From Actinoplanes sp. DH11 (GTDB lineage: Bacteria; Actinomycetota; Actinomycetes; Mycobacteriales; Micromonosporaceae): DNA of 64,000 bases. The stretch spans positions 1 through 64,000 of the forward strand of contig NZ_JAHWGU010000040.1 of NCBI RefSeq assembly GCF_020873875.1, given 5' to 3'. Positions within the stretch are counted from its first letter, which is position 1; each line of letters opens with the position of its first letter. A program made the position numbers and the translations under genes. Of the stretch, positions 51,413 through 60,360 are shown in pieces. The notes under the pieces are model-generated. The model saw nothing but the letters and a program-made list of their open reading frames with translations, did not search any database and had not been told where the DNA came from.

Positions 51413-51426
51413 TGGGAGCGCTCCCA
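51413..51426. promoter_or_regulatory. CebR-type operator TGGGAGCGCTCCCA
   Basis: A perfect 14-bp palindrome identical to the consensus of the cellobiose-responsive repressor CebR of streptomycetes. It normally lies upstream of cellulase genes. Here it is 40 bases beyond the 3' end of the LPMO gene, with no gene start on either side facing away from it. Confidence 0.7.
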
Positions 51427-51466
51427 TTAACGTCAATGTAACAAAGGTGTACCGCGGATGCGAGTG

Positions 51467-52564
51467 TTACGTGGTGGCCGTGCAGGTGACGGTCGGCGCG
51501 GACGACGAACCCGAGCCGAGGAACCCGAAGGTCGCGCTGCCACCGGCCGTCAGACTGCCGTTGTAGGCGACGTTCGTCGCGCTCACCGTGTTGCCGTTGG
51601 CGGTCATCGTGGCGTTCCAGGCCTGCTGGATCGGGGCCGCGCCGGGGAACGTCAGCGCCACCGTCCAGCCCCTGATCGCCGCGCTGCCGGCGGTCACCTT
51701 CACCTCACCCTGGAAACCGCCCGACCACTGCGAGGTCACGGTGTAGGCGGCCGCGCAGGCGCCGGTGACCGGCGGTGTCGAGACGCTCGGGCTGGTGCTC
51801 GCACTCGGGCTCACGCTGGCGCTGGCGCTCGGGCTCACGCTCGGTGACGACGACGGCGGGTTCGACGGCTGACCGCCGCCGAAGGCGACGTCACTGCAGA
51901 AGTAATACGACTGGTCCAGGTGACTGGCCTGCCAGATCGTGTAGACCAGGGCCCGCCCGGACCGTCCGGACACACTCACCGGCACGTCGATCTGCACGCC
52001 GTTCGCCTGCTGATGCGTCCACTGCGCGGCGGGCGTGTTCGGCACCGAGCTGACCAGTTCCAGGTCCGACCACTTCGGTGCGGTGGTCACCGGGTTGAAG
52101 CCCGGCTTGGTCACGTAGACCCGGATGTAGTCGGCGCCGTGCCGCGCACCGTCGAACAACTGCACCGTGAAAGAGTTGCCGACCGAGGTCGCCTTCCAGT
52201 CACCCACGGTGTCCATGGCGTTGTACCGGCCACCCTCGGTGCGGCCGCCACTGCACAGCTGCCCGTCCGGGATGGCGGCCTCGTGCCGGCCGGCCACGTT
52301 CTCCCGGAACAGGCCGTTCCAGTTCCACATGGCGTTCGGGTTGGCCTGCCAGGCCTGCCAGCACATCGGATCCTCGGTGGCCATCGCCGGGTCCTGGAAC
52401 TTCGAGCCCCAGCGTTCGAAACAGCCGTAGTTGCGCGACGCGGGGCCGATCACGTTGCCGTGCGCGGCAGCCGGGCTGCTGGGTGCGACGAGCACGGCGA
52501 ACGCCGCGGCCAGCGCCGCGACAGCAATAGAGATCAAGAGCTTGAGGCGTACGGGTGAGGACAT
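51467..52564 (-). CDS. Secreted AA10 lytic polysaccharide monooxygenase with CBM2
   Basis: 365 residues. After a signal peptide (1-34, cleavage in SPAAA-HGN) the mature protein starts at His35, the copper-binding histidine brace; the second brace His is about residue 94 (GRHEAAIP). WNWNGLFREN and the cysteine pairs resemble cellulose-active AA10 enzymes such as S. coelicolor CelS2. A Ser/Pro/Ala linker (about 233-266) leads to a carbohydrate-binding module of family 2 (VTSQWSGGFQGEVKV, GWTVALTFPG). It oxidatively cuts crystalline cellulose outside the cell. No CebR box lies upstream of the start; only split half-sites GGGAGC-N7-GCTCCC at 52632-52650. Confidence 0.95.
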   Translation of the reverse strand: MSSPVRLKLLISIAVAALAAAFAVLVAPSSPAAAHGNVIGPASRNYGCFERWGSKFQDPAMATEDPMCWQAWQANPNAMWNWNGLFRENVAGRHEAAIPDGQLCSGGRTEGGRYNAMDTVGDWKATSVGNSFTVQLFDGARHGADYIRVYVTKPGFNPVTTAPKWSDLELVSSVPNTPAAQWTHQQANGVQIDVPVSVSGRSGRALVYTIWQASHLDQSYYFCSDVAFGGGQPSNPPSSSPSVSPSASASVSPSASTSPSVSTPPVTGACAAAYTVTSQWSGGFQGEVKVTAGSAAIRGWTVALTFPGAAPIQQAWNATMTANGNTVSATNVAYNGSLTAGGSATFGFLGSGSSSAPTVTCTATT

Positions 52565-52720
52565 GTGAGCTCAGCACTCCGTGAGTTCGGGCCGTGCACG
52601 CGACGCGTGACGGCCTGCTGCGGTGGATGCCGGGAGCTGCCCGTGCTCCCGTGGCCGCGTGGCTCCGGCGGCAGTGCTGTGCGCCCCACCCTCACTCACT
52701 GATCGACAAAAGTCAATCGG

Positions 52721-53290
52721 TCACGCGTACCCCGCCGCCCAGTTCTGGCCGTCCCCGGCCGCACTGCACAGATCCGCCCCCCGCGTCGCCGTCACACAGA
52801 CCCGGAACATCACCTTGCGGCCCTCCCCGAAGTCATGGTCGAACGTGACGATCGCGTCCACCGTGTCCAGCCCGTGGTGCACCCCGGTCTGGAGGCTGCC
52901 GTCCAGGCGCAGATACCGGTACTCCAGGTAGGGCCGCCCGCCACCCGTGGCCCGCTTGGTCAGCGCGAACCGGTCCCCGTACGACCGGAACGCCGCATCC
53001 GCGAGCACCCGGCTGTCCGGGTCGTAAACGGTCGCGACCACATCGATCCCACCGGTCCCAGCCGTCCCTTCGCCAGCCGTCCCTTCGCCCGCCGTCCCTT
53101 CGCCCGCCGTTTCTTCGGCCTGCCCGCCGGTGACCGCCCGTCCGGTGGCCGCCGTGCCTGTGAACGCTTCGCCCGCGGTGATCGCCGTGCCCTTGTCCGC
53201 CGTGATCGTTCTGCCTGCCGGATCCGGTCCGCCGGCCGTGACCGCGCCGCTCGACAGGACGGCCGCGGCCGCCACCAGAGAGATGATCAT
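52721..53290 (-). CDS. Small secreted protein with GEGTA repeats
   Basis: 189 residues, ATG directly behind GGAGG. A hydrophobic N terminus (MIISLVAAAAVLSSGAVTAG) suggests a signal peptide. Residues 60-78 have three to four GEGTA units. The C-terminal half is beta-rich (YLEYRYLRLDGSLQTGVHHG) with two cysteines (RVCVTATRGADLCS) likely to pair. This C-terminal form is seen in small actinobacterial exported proteins, but I know no function. Confidence 0.75.
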   Translation of the reverse strand: MIISLVAAAAVLSSGAVTAGGPDPAGRTITADKGTAITAGEAFTGTAATGRAVTGGQAEETAGEGTAGEGTAGEGTAGTGGIDVVATVYDPDSRVLADAAFRSYGDRFALTKRATGGGRPYLEYRYLRLDGSLQTGVHHGLDTVDAIVTFDHDFGEGRKVMFRVCVTATRGADLCSAAGDGQNWAAGYA

Positions 53291-53424
53291 GATGCCTCCA
53301 GTCCGCGCCGGTACGCCGCGGCCGATGCACCGCGTCGCCCCAAACCGGAGGAGAACGTGAAGTACCCCGATCGGCCCCCGGATATTCGGTCGCCGACCGT
53401 AGCCGGGAAGCCTACGGTGACGGG

Positions 53425-53994
53425 ATGTCCGATTCCGTCGCGCGCGCCGCCGAGATCCTGATGCAGCTGGCCCATCCGCCCCGGCTGCGGGCCTTCACCG
53501 AGCTGGCGATCCGTGGCAACGAAGGCGTCACGATCGCCGAGCTGACCTACCTCCTCGACCTCCCGAAGGCCCAGGTCGGCGAGTTGCTGGGCCGCCTGGT
53601 CGGCGCCGGCTTGGCCTCCGGCACGGGCGACGGCGTCTACCGCGTCCTGCCCGGCATCCTGCGCGAGGTGGCACACGAGCTGGACCGCACCCAGCCGATC
53701 GCCGCGCTGCTGACGGACTACCCGCAGCTGCGCTCCTACTTCACGCACGGCCGCCTGACCAGCCTGCCGCCCACGATGAGCGACCGCTACCAGCAGACGG
53801 CCGAACTCTTCGCCCGCTTCCTGGCCGTCGACGGCATCCTGTCCGAGGACGAGATCAACACCCGCCTCTCCCGGGCCGCCGACGACGTAGCCGCAGTCCG
53901 CCGCATGCTCATCGAATCCGGCTGGCTCGAACGGGACCGCGCCGGCACGTCCTACGGCTCGGCGCGCACCCTGCCCCAGCCAACCCCGGCCTGA
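53425..53994 (+). CDS. Helix-turn-helix regulator with DUF2087 C-terminal domain
   Basis: 189 residues. The N-terminal half is an ArsR/MarR-like winged helix (LAHPPRLRAFTELAIRGNEG, then LDLPKAQVGELLGRLVGAGL). The C-terminal half fits DUF2087 (FLAVDGILSEDEINTRLS, then AAVRRMLIESGWLERDR). Such proteins are cytoplasmic DNA-binding regulators of unknown targets. It stands alone; the ATG has no strong ribosome site. Confidence 0.8.
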   Translation: MSDSVARAAEILMQLAHPPRLRAFTELAIRGNEGVTIAELTYLLDLPKAQVGELLGRLVGAGLASGTGDGVYRVLPGILREVAHELDRTQPIAALLTDYPQLRSYFTHGRLTSLPPTMSDRYQQTAELFARFLAVDGILSEDEINTRLSRAADDVAAVRRMLIESGWLERDRAGTSYGSARTLPQPTPA

Positions 53995-54221
53995 CCGACC
54001 CCAACCCGCAGCATCGTGTGCTCCCCGAATTCACGGTGGGCTACGCGATCCAGCAGAGCGTGTTCCCTCCCCGGCGCCGCCGGCTCCACAGGTTGCGTGC
54101 AACCGTCCGCGTCGTTGTCATCGATCGTGACGCGCCCGGCTGCTCGTCACGATCACAGGAAGCGGTGGCCTCGCTCGTGGAACGGGTGTTCAAGCCCGGT
54201 GGAATCCGACCGCTGCACACC

Positions 54222-54372
54222 CGGCTGTCATTCACGGCTGTGCGGATGCGCTCGGCTGTCATTCAGGGCTGTGCGGATGCGCCCGGCTGTCACTCACGGC
54301 TGTGCGGATGTGCCCGGCTGTCACTCACGGCTGTGCGAAACCGCTTTCGCACAGCCGTGAGTGACAGCCGGG
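54222..54372. repeat. 31-bp tandem repeat ending in a 28-bp perfect hairpin
   Basis: Units beginning CGGCTGTCATTCACGGCTGT start at 54222, 54253, 54284 and 54315. The last unit is followed by its own reverse complement: arm 54313-54340, loop CCGC (54341-54344), arm 54345-54372, all 28 pairs matching. No T-tract follows. Confidence 0.88.
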
Positions 54373-54670
54373 CGGGTTCGCTGTCGCTTTTGCCCCGGAA
54401 CGACGTTTGCCGCGACCACAGGGACGAGCCAGCCTGATCCAGCTCGCGCTGGTGGCAGGCCGCAGTAAGGCGTTTCTCGCAACCGCGGACCCCCCAGCCG
54501 ATCCGGCTTTGCTCGCGGAGACCGGTGTCCCGCCCTGCACAGCCTCCGACCGTCTCCGGCTCGGCTCGTGCTTACGGTTGCAGGGTCGACGGTCGGCACC
54601 ATAATCGCAATCCACCGGATCCGGATCTGGATTCGTGCCTACGGCCGCTGGCATGCGGCTCTCGGGGGTC

Positions 54671-54790
54671 CAAGCACCAAGCGGGGAGCCGGGCTGGGCG
54701 GCAAGCACCAAGCGGGGAGCCGGGCTGGGCGGCAAGCACCAAGCGGGGAGCCGGGCCGGCCGCCAGCACCAAGTGGGAGCCGCGCCGGCC
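54671..54790. repeat. Second 31-bp tandem repeat
   Basis: Units beginning CAAGCACCAAGCGGGGAGCC start at 54671, 54702 and 54733, and a diverged fourth at 54764. The sequence differs from the array 300 bases upstream, but the period is the same. Confidence 0.88.
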
Positions 54791-54901
54791 GCCATAAACA
54801 AGCGCGGGCCGGCCCCCGAACCCGCCCGGCTCGCGCTCGTGGTCGCCGCAACGCATCTCCGCGACCGCGGAGCGCGAGCCCAGCCTCCCGGATGGGGACC
54901 G

Positions 54902-56098
54902 TCAGGCCTCGGTGACGTCCAGCCGCCCGGCGTCTCGCGGGACCACCGCGAGCATCGCCACCGCGAGCACGGCGGAGACCACTCCGAGCAGCCCCAGCGC
55001 CGGCCACAGGCCGCCCACGGCGGCGCCCACCCCGGTGATCAGGATCGGGGAGAAGAACTGGCCGATGAAGAGCGTCCCGGTCCACAGGCCGGTCCCGCGC
55101 CCGCGTTCGGCGAAGGACAGCCCGTTGGTCGCCCAGGTCACCAGGGTGGGGAGCAGCAGGCCGGTGCCGGCACCGGTGAGTACCGCGCCGAGGGTGATCA
55201 CCGGGACTGAGGTGGTTGCGGCGATGACCAGGAAACCGGCTGCGGCGAGTCCGAATGCGATCGGCAGCAGGGTGCGCGGGGTGTGGCGGGAGAGTTTGGC
55301 GAACGAGCCGGCTGCGGCGGCGGTGGCCAGGGACATCAGGGCGGACAGCGCACCGATGGTGGCGGTCGCGGTGACGCCGACCTCGTCGAGCACGAACGAC
55401 AACTCCACGATCAGGGCGTAGAAGACGACGCCGCCCGCGAGCGTGACGAGGCACGGGGTCCGCAGTTTGCGCCACGGGATGGGTGGCAGCTCAGCCGGTG
55501 CGGCGGCGGCGCGGGCGGGTTGCCAGATCAGCAGGGCCATGGGGACGGCCAGGAGCACCGCGACCGCGTACAGCCAGAAGGGTGTTCGCCAGCCGGAGGA
55601 TCCGAGAGCCCCGCCGATGCCGAGGAAGACGGTGGCGGAGACCGATGCCAGCAATGTTTGAAGTCCCAGGTATCGGCTGCGCCGCGACCCGGACCAGTAG
55701 TCGGCGATCAGGGTGGTGCAGCAGGTCATGATCGCGGCTTCGCAGAGCCCGACCAGGACCCGGCTGCCGATGATCGAGCCCAGTGAGTTCAGGTAAAGGG
55801 GCGCCGTTCCGAAGATCGAGTAGCCGACCATCGCGATGATCAGGACGCGTTTGCGGTCGATCCGGTCGGCGATGACGCCGGCGAAGGGCGCGGTCAGGCC
55901 GATCATCAGGGCGGGCACCGTGAGCACGATCGGCACCAGGGCGGCGGCGCCGGGCACGCCCGCGAAGTGGTCGGTCATCTGTGGCAGGACGGGTGCGATG
56001 AGCACCGCGCCGAGGACGGAGAGACAGCTGCCGGCGAGCAGCAGGATGAGTTGGGTGCGGCCGGCTTGGCGTATGGGTGCGGGCGTACTGAGAGCCAT
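54902..56098 (-). CDS. MFS transporter
   Basis: 398 residues with 12 transmembrane helices. The cytoplasmic loop 2-3 motif is GVIADRIDRKRVLIIAM, a standard MFS signature, and helix 4 begins GSRVLVGLCEAAIMT. It could import an aromatic substrate for the catabolic cluster to its right or export a product; its strand is the same as the LysR gene 173 bases upstream. Confidence 0.88.
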   Translation of the reverse strand: MALSTPAPIRQAGRTQLILLLAGSCLSVLGAVLIAPVLPQMTDHFAGVPGAAALVPIVLTVPALMIGLTAPFAGVIADRIDRKRVLIIAMVGYSIFGTAPLYLNSLGSIIGSRVLVGLCEAAIMTCCTTLIADYWSGSRRSRYLGLQTLLASVSATVFLGIGGALGSSGWRTPFWLYAVAVLLAVPMALLIWQPARAAAAPAELPPIPWRKLRTPCLVTLAGGVVFYALIVELSFVLDEVGVTATATIGALSALMSLATAAAAGSFAKLSRHTPRTLLPIAFGLAAAGFLVIAATTSVPVITLGAVLTGAGTGLLLPTLVTWATNGLSFAERGRGTGLWTGTLFIGQFFSPILITGVGAAVGGLWPALGLLGVVSAVLAVAMLAVVPRDAGRLDVTEA

Positions 56099-56271
56099 GG
56101 GAGAGCCTTCCGGTGGTCCAGGTCACACTCGGTGGTCCCTGACTATGGGCGGCCGCACATCGCCGGCGGAAGGCACATTCGCTGATGCCGGCCATCACCC
56201 GGGCTGATAAGCGGTCGCGTCCCACCACTCCCGAACCGGCCGCGACCCGACCGAACCGACCGCGACCGGCG

Positions 56272-57204
56272 TCATTCGATCGGCGGCCACAACTCGTCGG
56301 CCGCCTCGACCAGCAGGTCGCGGAACCAGGCGTGGACCGGGTCGTTGGTGTGCAGCGGGTTCCACCAGAACGACTCGACAAGCGTCACGGCCTGGAACGG
56401 GACCTCGAGGATCCGGATCCCGGCGACCGGCGCCATCAGCGTGGCCAGCCGTTCCTGGATGAGCGCGACCCGCGGCGTCCCGGCGACCAGGAACGGCATC
56501 TGGCAGAACCCGTCGACGACCACGTCGACCCGGGCGTCGATGCCCAGCATCCGCAGCTGGCGCAGGGCGGGGGCGTACGCGGTGGGCCGGTCGAAGAACA
56601 CCACCCACGGCATGTCGCCCAGGTCGAAGAGGCTGAGCGAGCTGCTGATGCCGGTGTTGTCGGCGGAGACGATGCAGACCCAGCGGTCCTCGTAGAGGTC
56701 GAGGTGCGGCAGTCCGCTCACGAAGCCGTACGGGATGAACAGCCCGTCGGCGGTGCGCAGCGTGTCGGCGGCGTGGTCGACCGCGTCCGGCGTGGTCTGC
56801 TGCAGGCGCAACCGGGCCTTGGGCGCACGCTTGGCGAGCAGCCGGGCGACCGGCGGCCCGAGGATCGTCGCCGCGTAGTCGGACGTCACCACGGTGAACT
56901 CGCGGTCCAGCTGGGACGGGTCGAACTCGACGGTGGAGTCGAAGACGCGGCGCACGCCGGCGAGCGCCGGGCCGGTGAGCGCGGCGACCCGGGTGGCGAG
57001 CGGGGTGAGTTCGTACCGGTTGCCGACCCGGACCAGCAACTGGTCACCGAAATGTCGCCGCAGACGGCTCAGCGCGCCGCTGACGGCGGGCTGGCTGATG
57101 CCGAGCCGTTCGGCGGTGCGGGTCACGTTCCGCTCCCGCAGCAGAGCGTCCAGGGTGACCAGCAGGTTCAGGTCGAGGTTGGCCAACACGCGGTCGACGG
57201 GCAT
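56272..57204 (-). CDS. LysR-family transcriptional regulator
   Basis: 310 residues, from ATG 57204. The winged helix reads LDLNLLVTLDALLRERNVTRTAERLGIS then QPAVSGALSRLRRHFGDQLL; the effector domain follows. It belongs by feel to the NodD/PcpR-type group, which responds to aromatics. It is divergent from the monooxygenase gene, so it should activate the aromatic cluster from the 112-base gap. A longer frame to 57243 crosses that gap and is less likely. Confidence 0.9.
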   Translation of the reverse strand: MPVDRVLANLDLNLLVTLDALLRERNVTRTAERLGISQPAVSGALSRLRRHFGDQLLVRVGNRYELTPLATRVAALTGPALAGVRRVFDSTVEFDPSQLDREFTVVTSDYAATILGPPVARLLAKRAPKARLRLQQTTPDAVDHAADTLRTADGLFIPYGFVSGLPHLDLYEDRWVCIVSADNTGISSSLSLFDLGDMPWVVFFDRPTAYAPALRQLRMLGIDARVDVVVDGFCQMPFLVAGTPRVALIQERLATLMAPVAGIRILEVPFQAVTLVESFWWNPLHTNDPVHAWFRDLLVEAADELWPPIE

Positions 57205-57316
57205 GGCGAAACTATAAGCACGACCTATGGCTTGCATCACCAAGTCGAGCTTCCCTGATAGTGGCGGCGGGGGCCACAGTGGTCCCCATCACACGCGAAA
57301 CAGAGGGGAAACGGCC
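57205..57316. promoter_or_regulatory. Divergent LysR/monooxygenase promoter region
   Basis: The 112-base gap holds CTTG-N6-CAAG at 57231-57244 and an AT-rich patch with ATA-N9-TAT just left of it. Both are candidates for the LysR binding site. No clear -35/-10 pair stands out. Confidence 0.35.
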
Positions 57317-58447
57317 GTGCCAGCAGTTCGTAACGTACTGGTCGTCGGTGGCGGCGCGGCCGGTGCCGCGGCGGCGATCCTGCTCGCCGAGGGCGGCGTC
57401 GCCGTCGACCTGGTGGACGTCAAACCCGACGTCGCGGCCATCGGCTCCGGGATCACGCTGCAGGGCAACGCTCTGCGGGTGCTGCGCGAGCTGGGCGTCT
57501 GGGACGCCGTCGCCGCACAGGGGTACGGGTTCGACACGCTCGGCCTGCGTGCCCCCGATCCGGCCGGCACGCTCGTCGCCGAGCTCACCGACCTGCGCAC
57601 CGGCGGTCCCGACCTGCCGGCCACCCTCGGGATGTACCGTCCGGCCCTGGCCCGGATCCTGATCGACCGGGCCGCCGCGGCCGGTGCCAAGGTCCGCTTC
57701 GGCAGCTGCCCGGATCGTCTCGAGCAGGACGGCGACACCGTCCTGGTGACCTTCACCGACGGCAGCACCGGACGCTACGACCTGGTCGTCGGCGCCGACG
57801 GCATCCGCTCGTGGACCCGGCGCCAGCTCGGCATCGACGCCGAGCCGCGGCCGGTCGGCATGGGCATCTGGCGGGCGTTCACCAGGCGGCCGGCGAGCGT
57901 GACCCGGACCGAGCTGATCTACGGTGGGCCGTGCTACATCGCGGGTTACTGCCCGACCGGTGCCGACACCCTCTACGCCTATCTGGTGGAGGACGTGCAG
58001 CACCGCGCCGGCCTCGGCCCGGAGCAGGCGCTCACCACGATGCGGGAGCTCTCGCTGGGCTACCACGGCCCGTGGGACGAGATCCGGGAGCACCTCACCG
58101 ACCCGAGCCGGGTCAACTACACCGCCTTCGAGAGCCACGTGCTCGACGGGCCGTGGCACCGCGGCCGGGTGGTGCTGATCGGCGACGCCGCGCACAGCTG
58201 CCCGCCCACCCTGGCCCAGGGCGCCGCGCAGGCACTGGAGGACGCGTCCGTGCTGGCCGAGCTGCTGCTCGGGGCCGGCACCCTCACCGACACCGTGTGG
58301 TCCGACTTCACCGGCCGCCGCCTCGACCGGGCCAGGACGGTCGTCGAGGCTTCCCTGCAACTGACCCGCTGGCTGCTCGACCACGAGCGCGGCGACGTCC
58401 CGGGGCTGATGGCCCGGGTGTCGGCGCTCGTCGCCGAGCCGGCCTGA
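57317..58447 (+). CDS. FAD-dependent aromatic-ring monooxygenase
   Basis: 376 residues of the PHBH-fold group A flavoenzymes. It has the dinucleotide motif VVGGGAAGAAAAILLAEGG, the FAD/NADPH motif LVVGADGIRS, and GDAAHSCPPTLAQGAAQALEDA. It probably ortho-hydroxylates a phenolic compound to the catechol-type substrate of the following dioxygenase. GTG 57317 has GAGGGGAAAC upstream. It is first in a five-gene rightward operon. Confidence 0.9.
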   Translation: MPAVRNVLVVGGGAAGAAAAILLAEGGVAVDLVDVKPDVAAIGSGITLQGNALRVLRELGVWDAVAAQGYGFDTLGLRAPDPAGTLVAELTDLRTGGPDLPATLGMYRPALARILIDRAAAAGAKVRFGSCPDRLEQDGDTVLVTFTDGSTGRYDLVVGADGIRSWTRRQLGIDAEPRPVGMGIWRAFTRRPASVTRTELIYGGPCYIAGYCPTGADTLYAYLVEDVQHRAGLGPEQALTTMRELSLGYHGPWDEIREHLTDPSRVNYTAFESHVLDGPWHRGRVVLIGDAAHSCPPTLAQGAAQALEDASVLAELLLGAGTLTDTVWSDFTGRRLDRARTVVEASLQLTRWLLDHERGDVPGLMARVSALVAEPA

Positions 58448-58464
58448 GCGTGAGGAGAAACGAC

Positions 58465-59406
58465 ATGAACGACGAACGTCTGATCACCCACCTGCGGCAC
58501 GTCGACCTGGCGGTGCCCGACTACGACCGGCAGCTCGAGTTCTACACCGACATGTGGGGCCTGGACGCCGAGACCACCGACGAGGGCATCGCGTTCCTCG
58601 CCGCGGCCGGTTCCCCCGAGCAATATTCGGTGCGGCTGCGCAAGGCCGCCGAGAAGCGGCTCGACCTGATCGCTTTCGGTGCCGCGAACGAGGCCGACGT
58701 GAACGCCCTCGCCGAGCGACTGGGCCGCGCCGGCGTCAAGCTGGTCACCGAGCCGGGCCGGCTGCTGACCCCGGGCGGCGGATACGGCTTCCGTTTCTTC
58801 GACATCGACGGGCGTACCGTCGAGGTCTCCTGCGACGTCGCCGTCCGCCAGCACCGCAAGCTGGAGGAAGGCGAGTCGGTCCCGGTCAAGCTCTCCCACG
58901 TGGTGATCAACTCGCCGGACCCGGAGGCGACCGTCGCGTTCTACCACCGGCACCTCAACTTCGCGCTCTCGGACACCCTGATGCACCCGCGGATGGGCGA
59001 GATGATGTGGTTCCTGCGCACCAACCGCTGGCACCACAGCCTCGCGATCGCCCGTGGCCCGCACGTCTCGCTGCACCACGCGTCGTTCGAGATGCGCGGC
59101 ATCGACGAGTACATGCGCGGCACCGGCCGGCTGCTGCGCGGCGGTGTGGAGAAGGTGTGGGGCCCGGGCCGGCACATGGCCGGCAACAACACCTTCAGCT
59201 ACTTCCTCGACCCGCACGGCAACACCATCGAGTACACCACCGAGCTGGAAGAACTCGACGAGGACACCTGGCACCCGCACCTCTACGACTTCTCCGATCC
59301 GACGGTCAGCGACCAGTGGGGCACCGCGAACCCGATGAACGAGTTCGTGGCGAAGCAGTCGTTCAACGACGTCGACCGCGGCGTGTTCGTCGCCCCGCCG
59401 GTCTGA
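58465..59406 (+). CDS. Type I extradiol (VOC) ring-cleavage dioxygenase
   Basis: 313 residues with two vicinal-oxygen-chelate modules. Module 1 (LRHVDLAVPDYDRQLEFY) is structural. Module 2 has the iron ligands of the BphC class: His in KLSHVVINS, His in VSLHHASFEM and Glu in GNTIEYTTEL. It cleaves a catechol-type ring next to the diol. ATG 58465 follows GAGGAG. The substrate is unknown. Confidence 0.9.
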   Translation: MNDERLITHLRHVDLAVPDYDRQLEFYTDMWGLDAETTDEGIAFLAAAGSPEQYSVRLRKAAEKRLDLIAFGAANEADVNALAERLGRAGVKLVTEPGRLLTPGGGYGFRFFDIDGRTVEVSCDVAVRQHRKLEEGESVPVKLSHVVINSPDPEATVAFYHRHLNFALSDTLMHPRMGEMMWFLRTNRWHHSLAIARGPHVSLHHASFEMRGIDEYMRGTGRLLRGGVEKVWGPGRHMAGNNTFSYFLDPHGNTIEYTTELEELDEDTWHPHLYDFSDPTVSDQWGTANPMNEFVAKQSFNDVDRGVFVAPPV

Positions 59407-59409
59407 GCC

Positions 59410-60360
59410 GTGCGGATCGCGCGTTTCCGGCACGACGGCCGGATCAAGACCGGACAGATCGAGGACCAGGGTGTACGGGTCTTCGCGGCCGCCCCGGCGA
59501 TCGAGTCGATCATCGCGGGCGGGGTTGCCGCGGCGAACCGGCTCGACCTCGCGGAGACCGTACCCCTGGAAGATGTGCGGCTGCTCGCGCCGCTGCTGCC
59601 GCCCTCGCTCCGTGACTTCGTGGCGTTCGAGGAGCATGTCGACGGCGTGCGCCGCAGCGTGGACGGTGCGGCGGGCGTGCCGGAGGCGTGGTTCGACGCG
59701 CCGACCTTCTACTTCACCAACCCGCACCGGATCTTCGGGCCCGGCGACGACGTGCCGTTCCCGGCCCGGTCGGTGGCCCGGGACTTCGAGCTGGAGGTCG
59801 CCGCGATCGCCGGGCCGGACCAGACGATCTTCGGCTACACGATCTTCAACGACTGGTCGGCGCGCGATCTGCAGGGCCGCGAGATGCAGGTGCGCCTCGG
59901 CCCGGCCAAGGGCAAGGACTTCGCGAGCAGTCTCGGCCCGTGGATCGTCACGGCCGACGAGCTCGACGTGCACAAGCGTGCCGGTTTCCTCGATCTGTGG
60001 TGCACCGCCGAGGTCAACGGTGTCGAGGTGGGCCGCGACCTGCTCAGCAACATGGGGTGGACGTTCGAGACGATGCTCGCGTACGCGGCCCGCGACAGCG
60101 TGGTGCGTCCCGGTGACGTGCTCGGCTCCGGCACGGTCGGCAACGGCGGCTGCCTCGCCGAGCTGTGGGGCCGCCGCGGCCGGCAGGATCCGCCGCCGCT
60201 GCGGGACGGCGACGTGGTGACGCTGACCGTCGAGGGGATCGGCAGCCTCACCAACCGCATCACCTCCGGCCCGGAGACCGAGGCTCTCCCGGCCGTCCGC
60301 CGCCGCGACCCGGCGAAAGCGCGAGCAGAGGCGCGCGTGCAAGCAGAGAGGCAGAGCTGA
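59410..60360 (+). CDS. Fumarylacetoacetate-hydrolase-family protein
   Basis: 316 residues. The FAH fold motifs are RDFVAFEEHV, YFTNPHRIFGPGDDV, FELEVAAIAG (metal-binding acidic residues) and TIFNDWSARDLQGRE. Family members hydrolyse, decarboxylate or hydrate the ring-cleavage products of extradiol pathways in a metal-dependent way. GTG 59410 lies 4 bases after the previous stop, and the following ATG begins at once after its TGA. Confidence 0.88.
   Translation: MRIARFRHDGRIKTGQIEDQGVRVFAAAPAIESIIAGGVAAANRLDLAETVPLEDVRLLAPLLPPSLRDFVAFEEHVDGVRRSVDGAAGVPEAWFDAPTFYFTNPHRIFGPGDDVPFPARSVARDFELEVAAIAGPDQTIFGYTIFNDWSARDLQGREMQVRLGPAKGKDFASSLGPWIVTADELDVHKRAGFLDLWCTAEVNGVEVGRDLLSNMGWTFETMLAYAARDSVVRPGDVLGSGTVGNGGCLAELWGRRGRQDPPPLRDGDVVTLTVEGIGSLTNRITSGPETEALPAVRRRDPAKARAEARVQAERQS

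Larger units (their letters stand above)
53995..54901. other. Gene-free region rich in repeats
   Basis: This 907-base stretch has several short open frames on both strands, none with family character, codon bias or a ribosome site. It contains a 31-bp tandem array ending in a hairpin (54222-54372) and another 31-bp array (54671-54790). The base composition is less GC-rich than its neighbours. Confidence 0.7.

Noticed and set aside
54018..54437. Open frame of 139 codons
   Set aside because: It runs through the 31-bp array and hairpin, with no ribosome site, family match or codon bias.
54671..54790. Possible CRISPR array or repeat protein
   Set aside because: Units are contiguous with no spacers, and the reading frame shifts with each 31-base unit.
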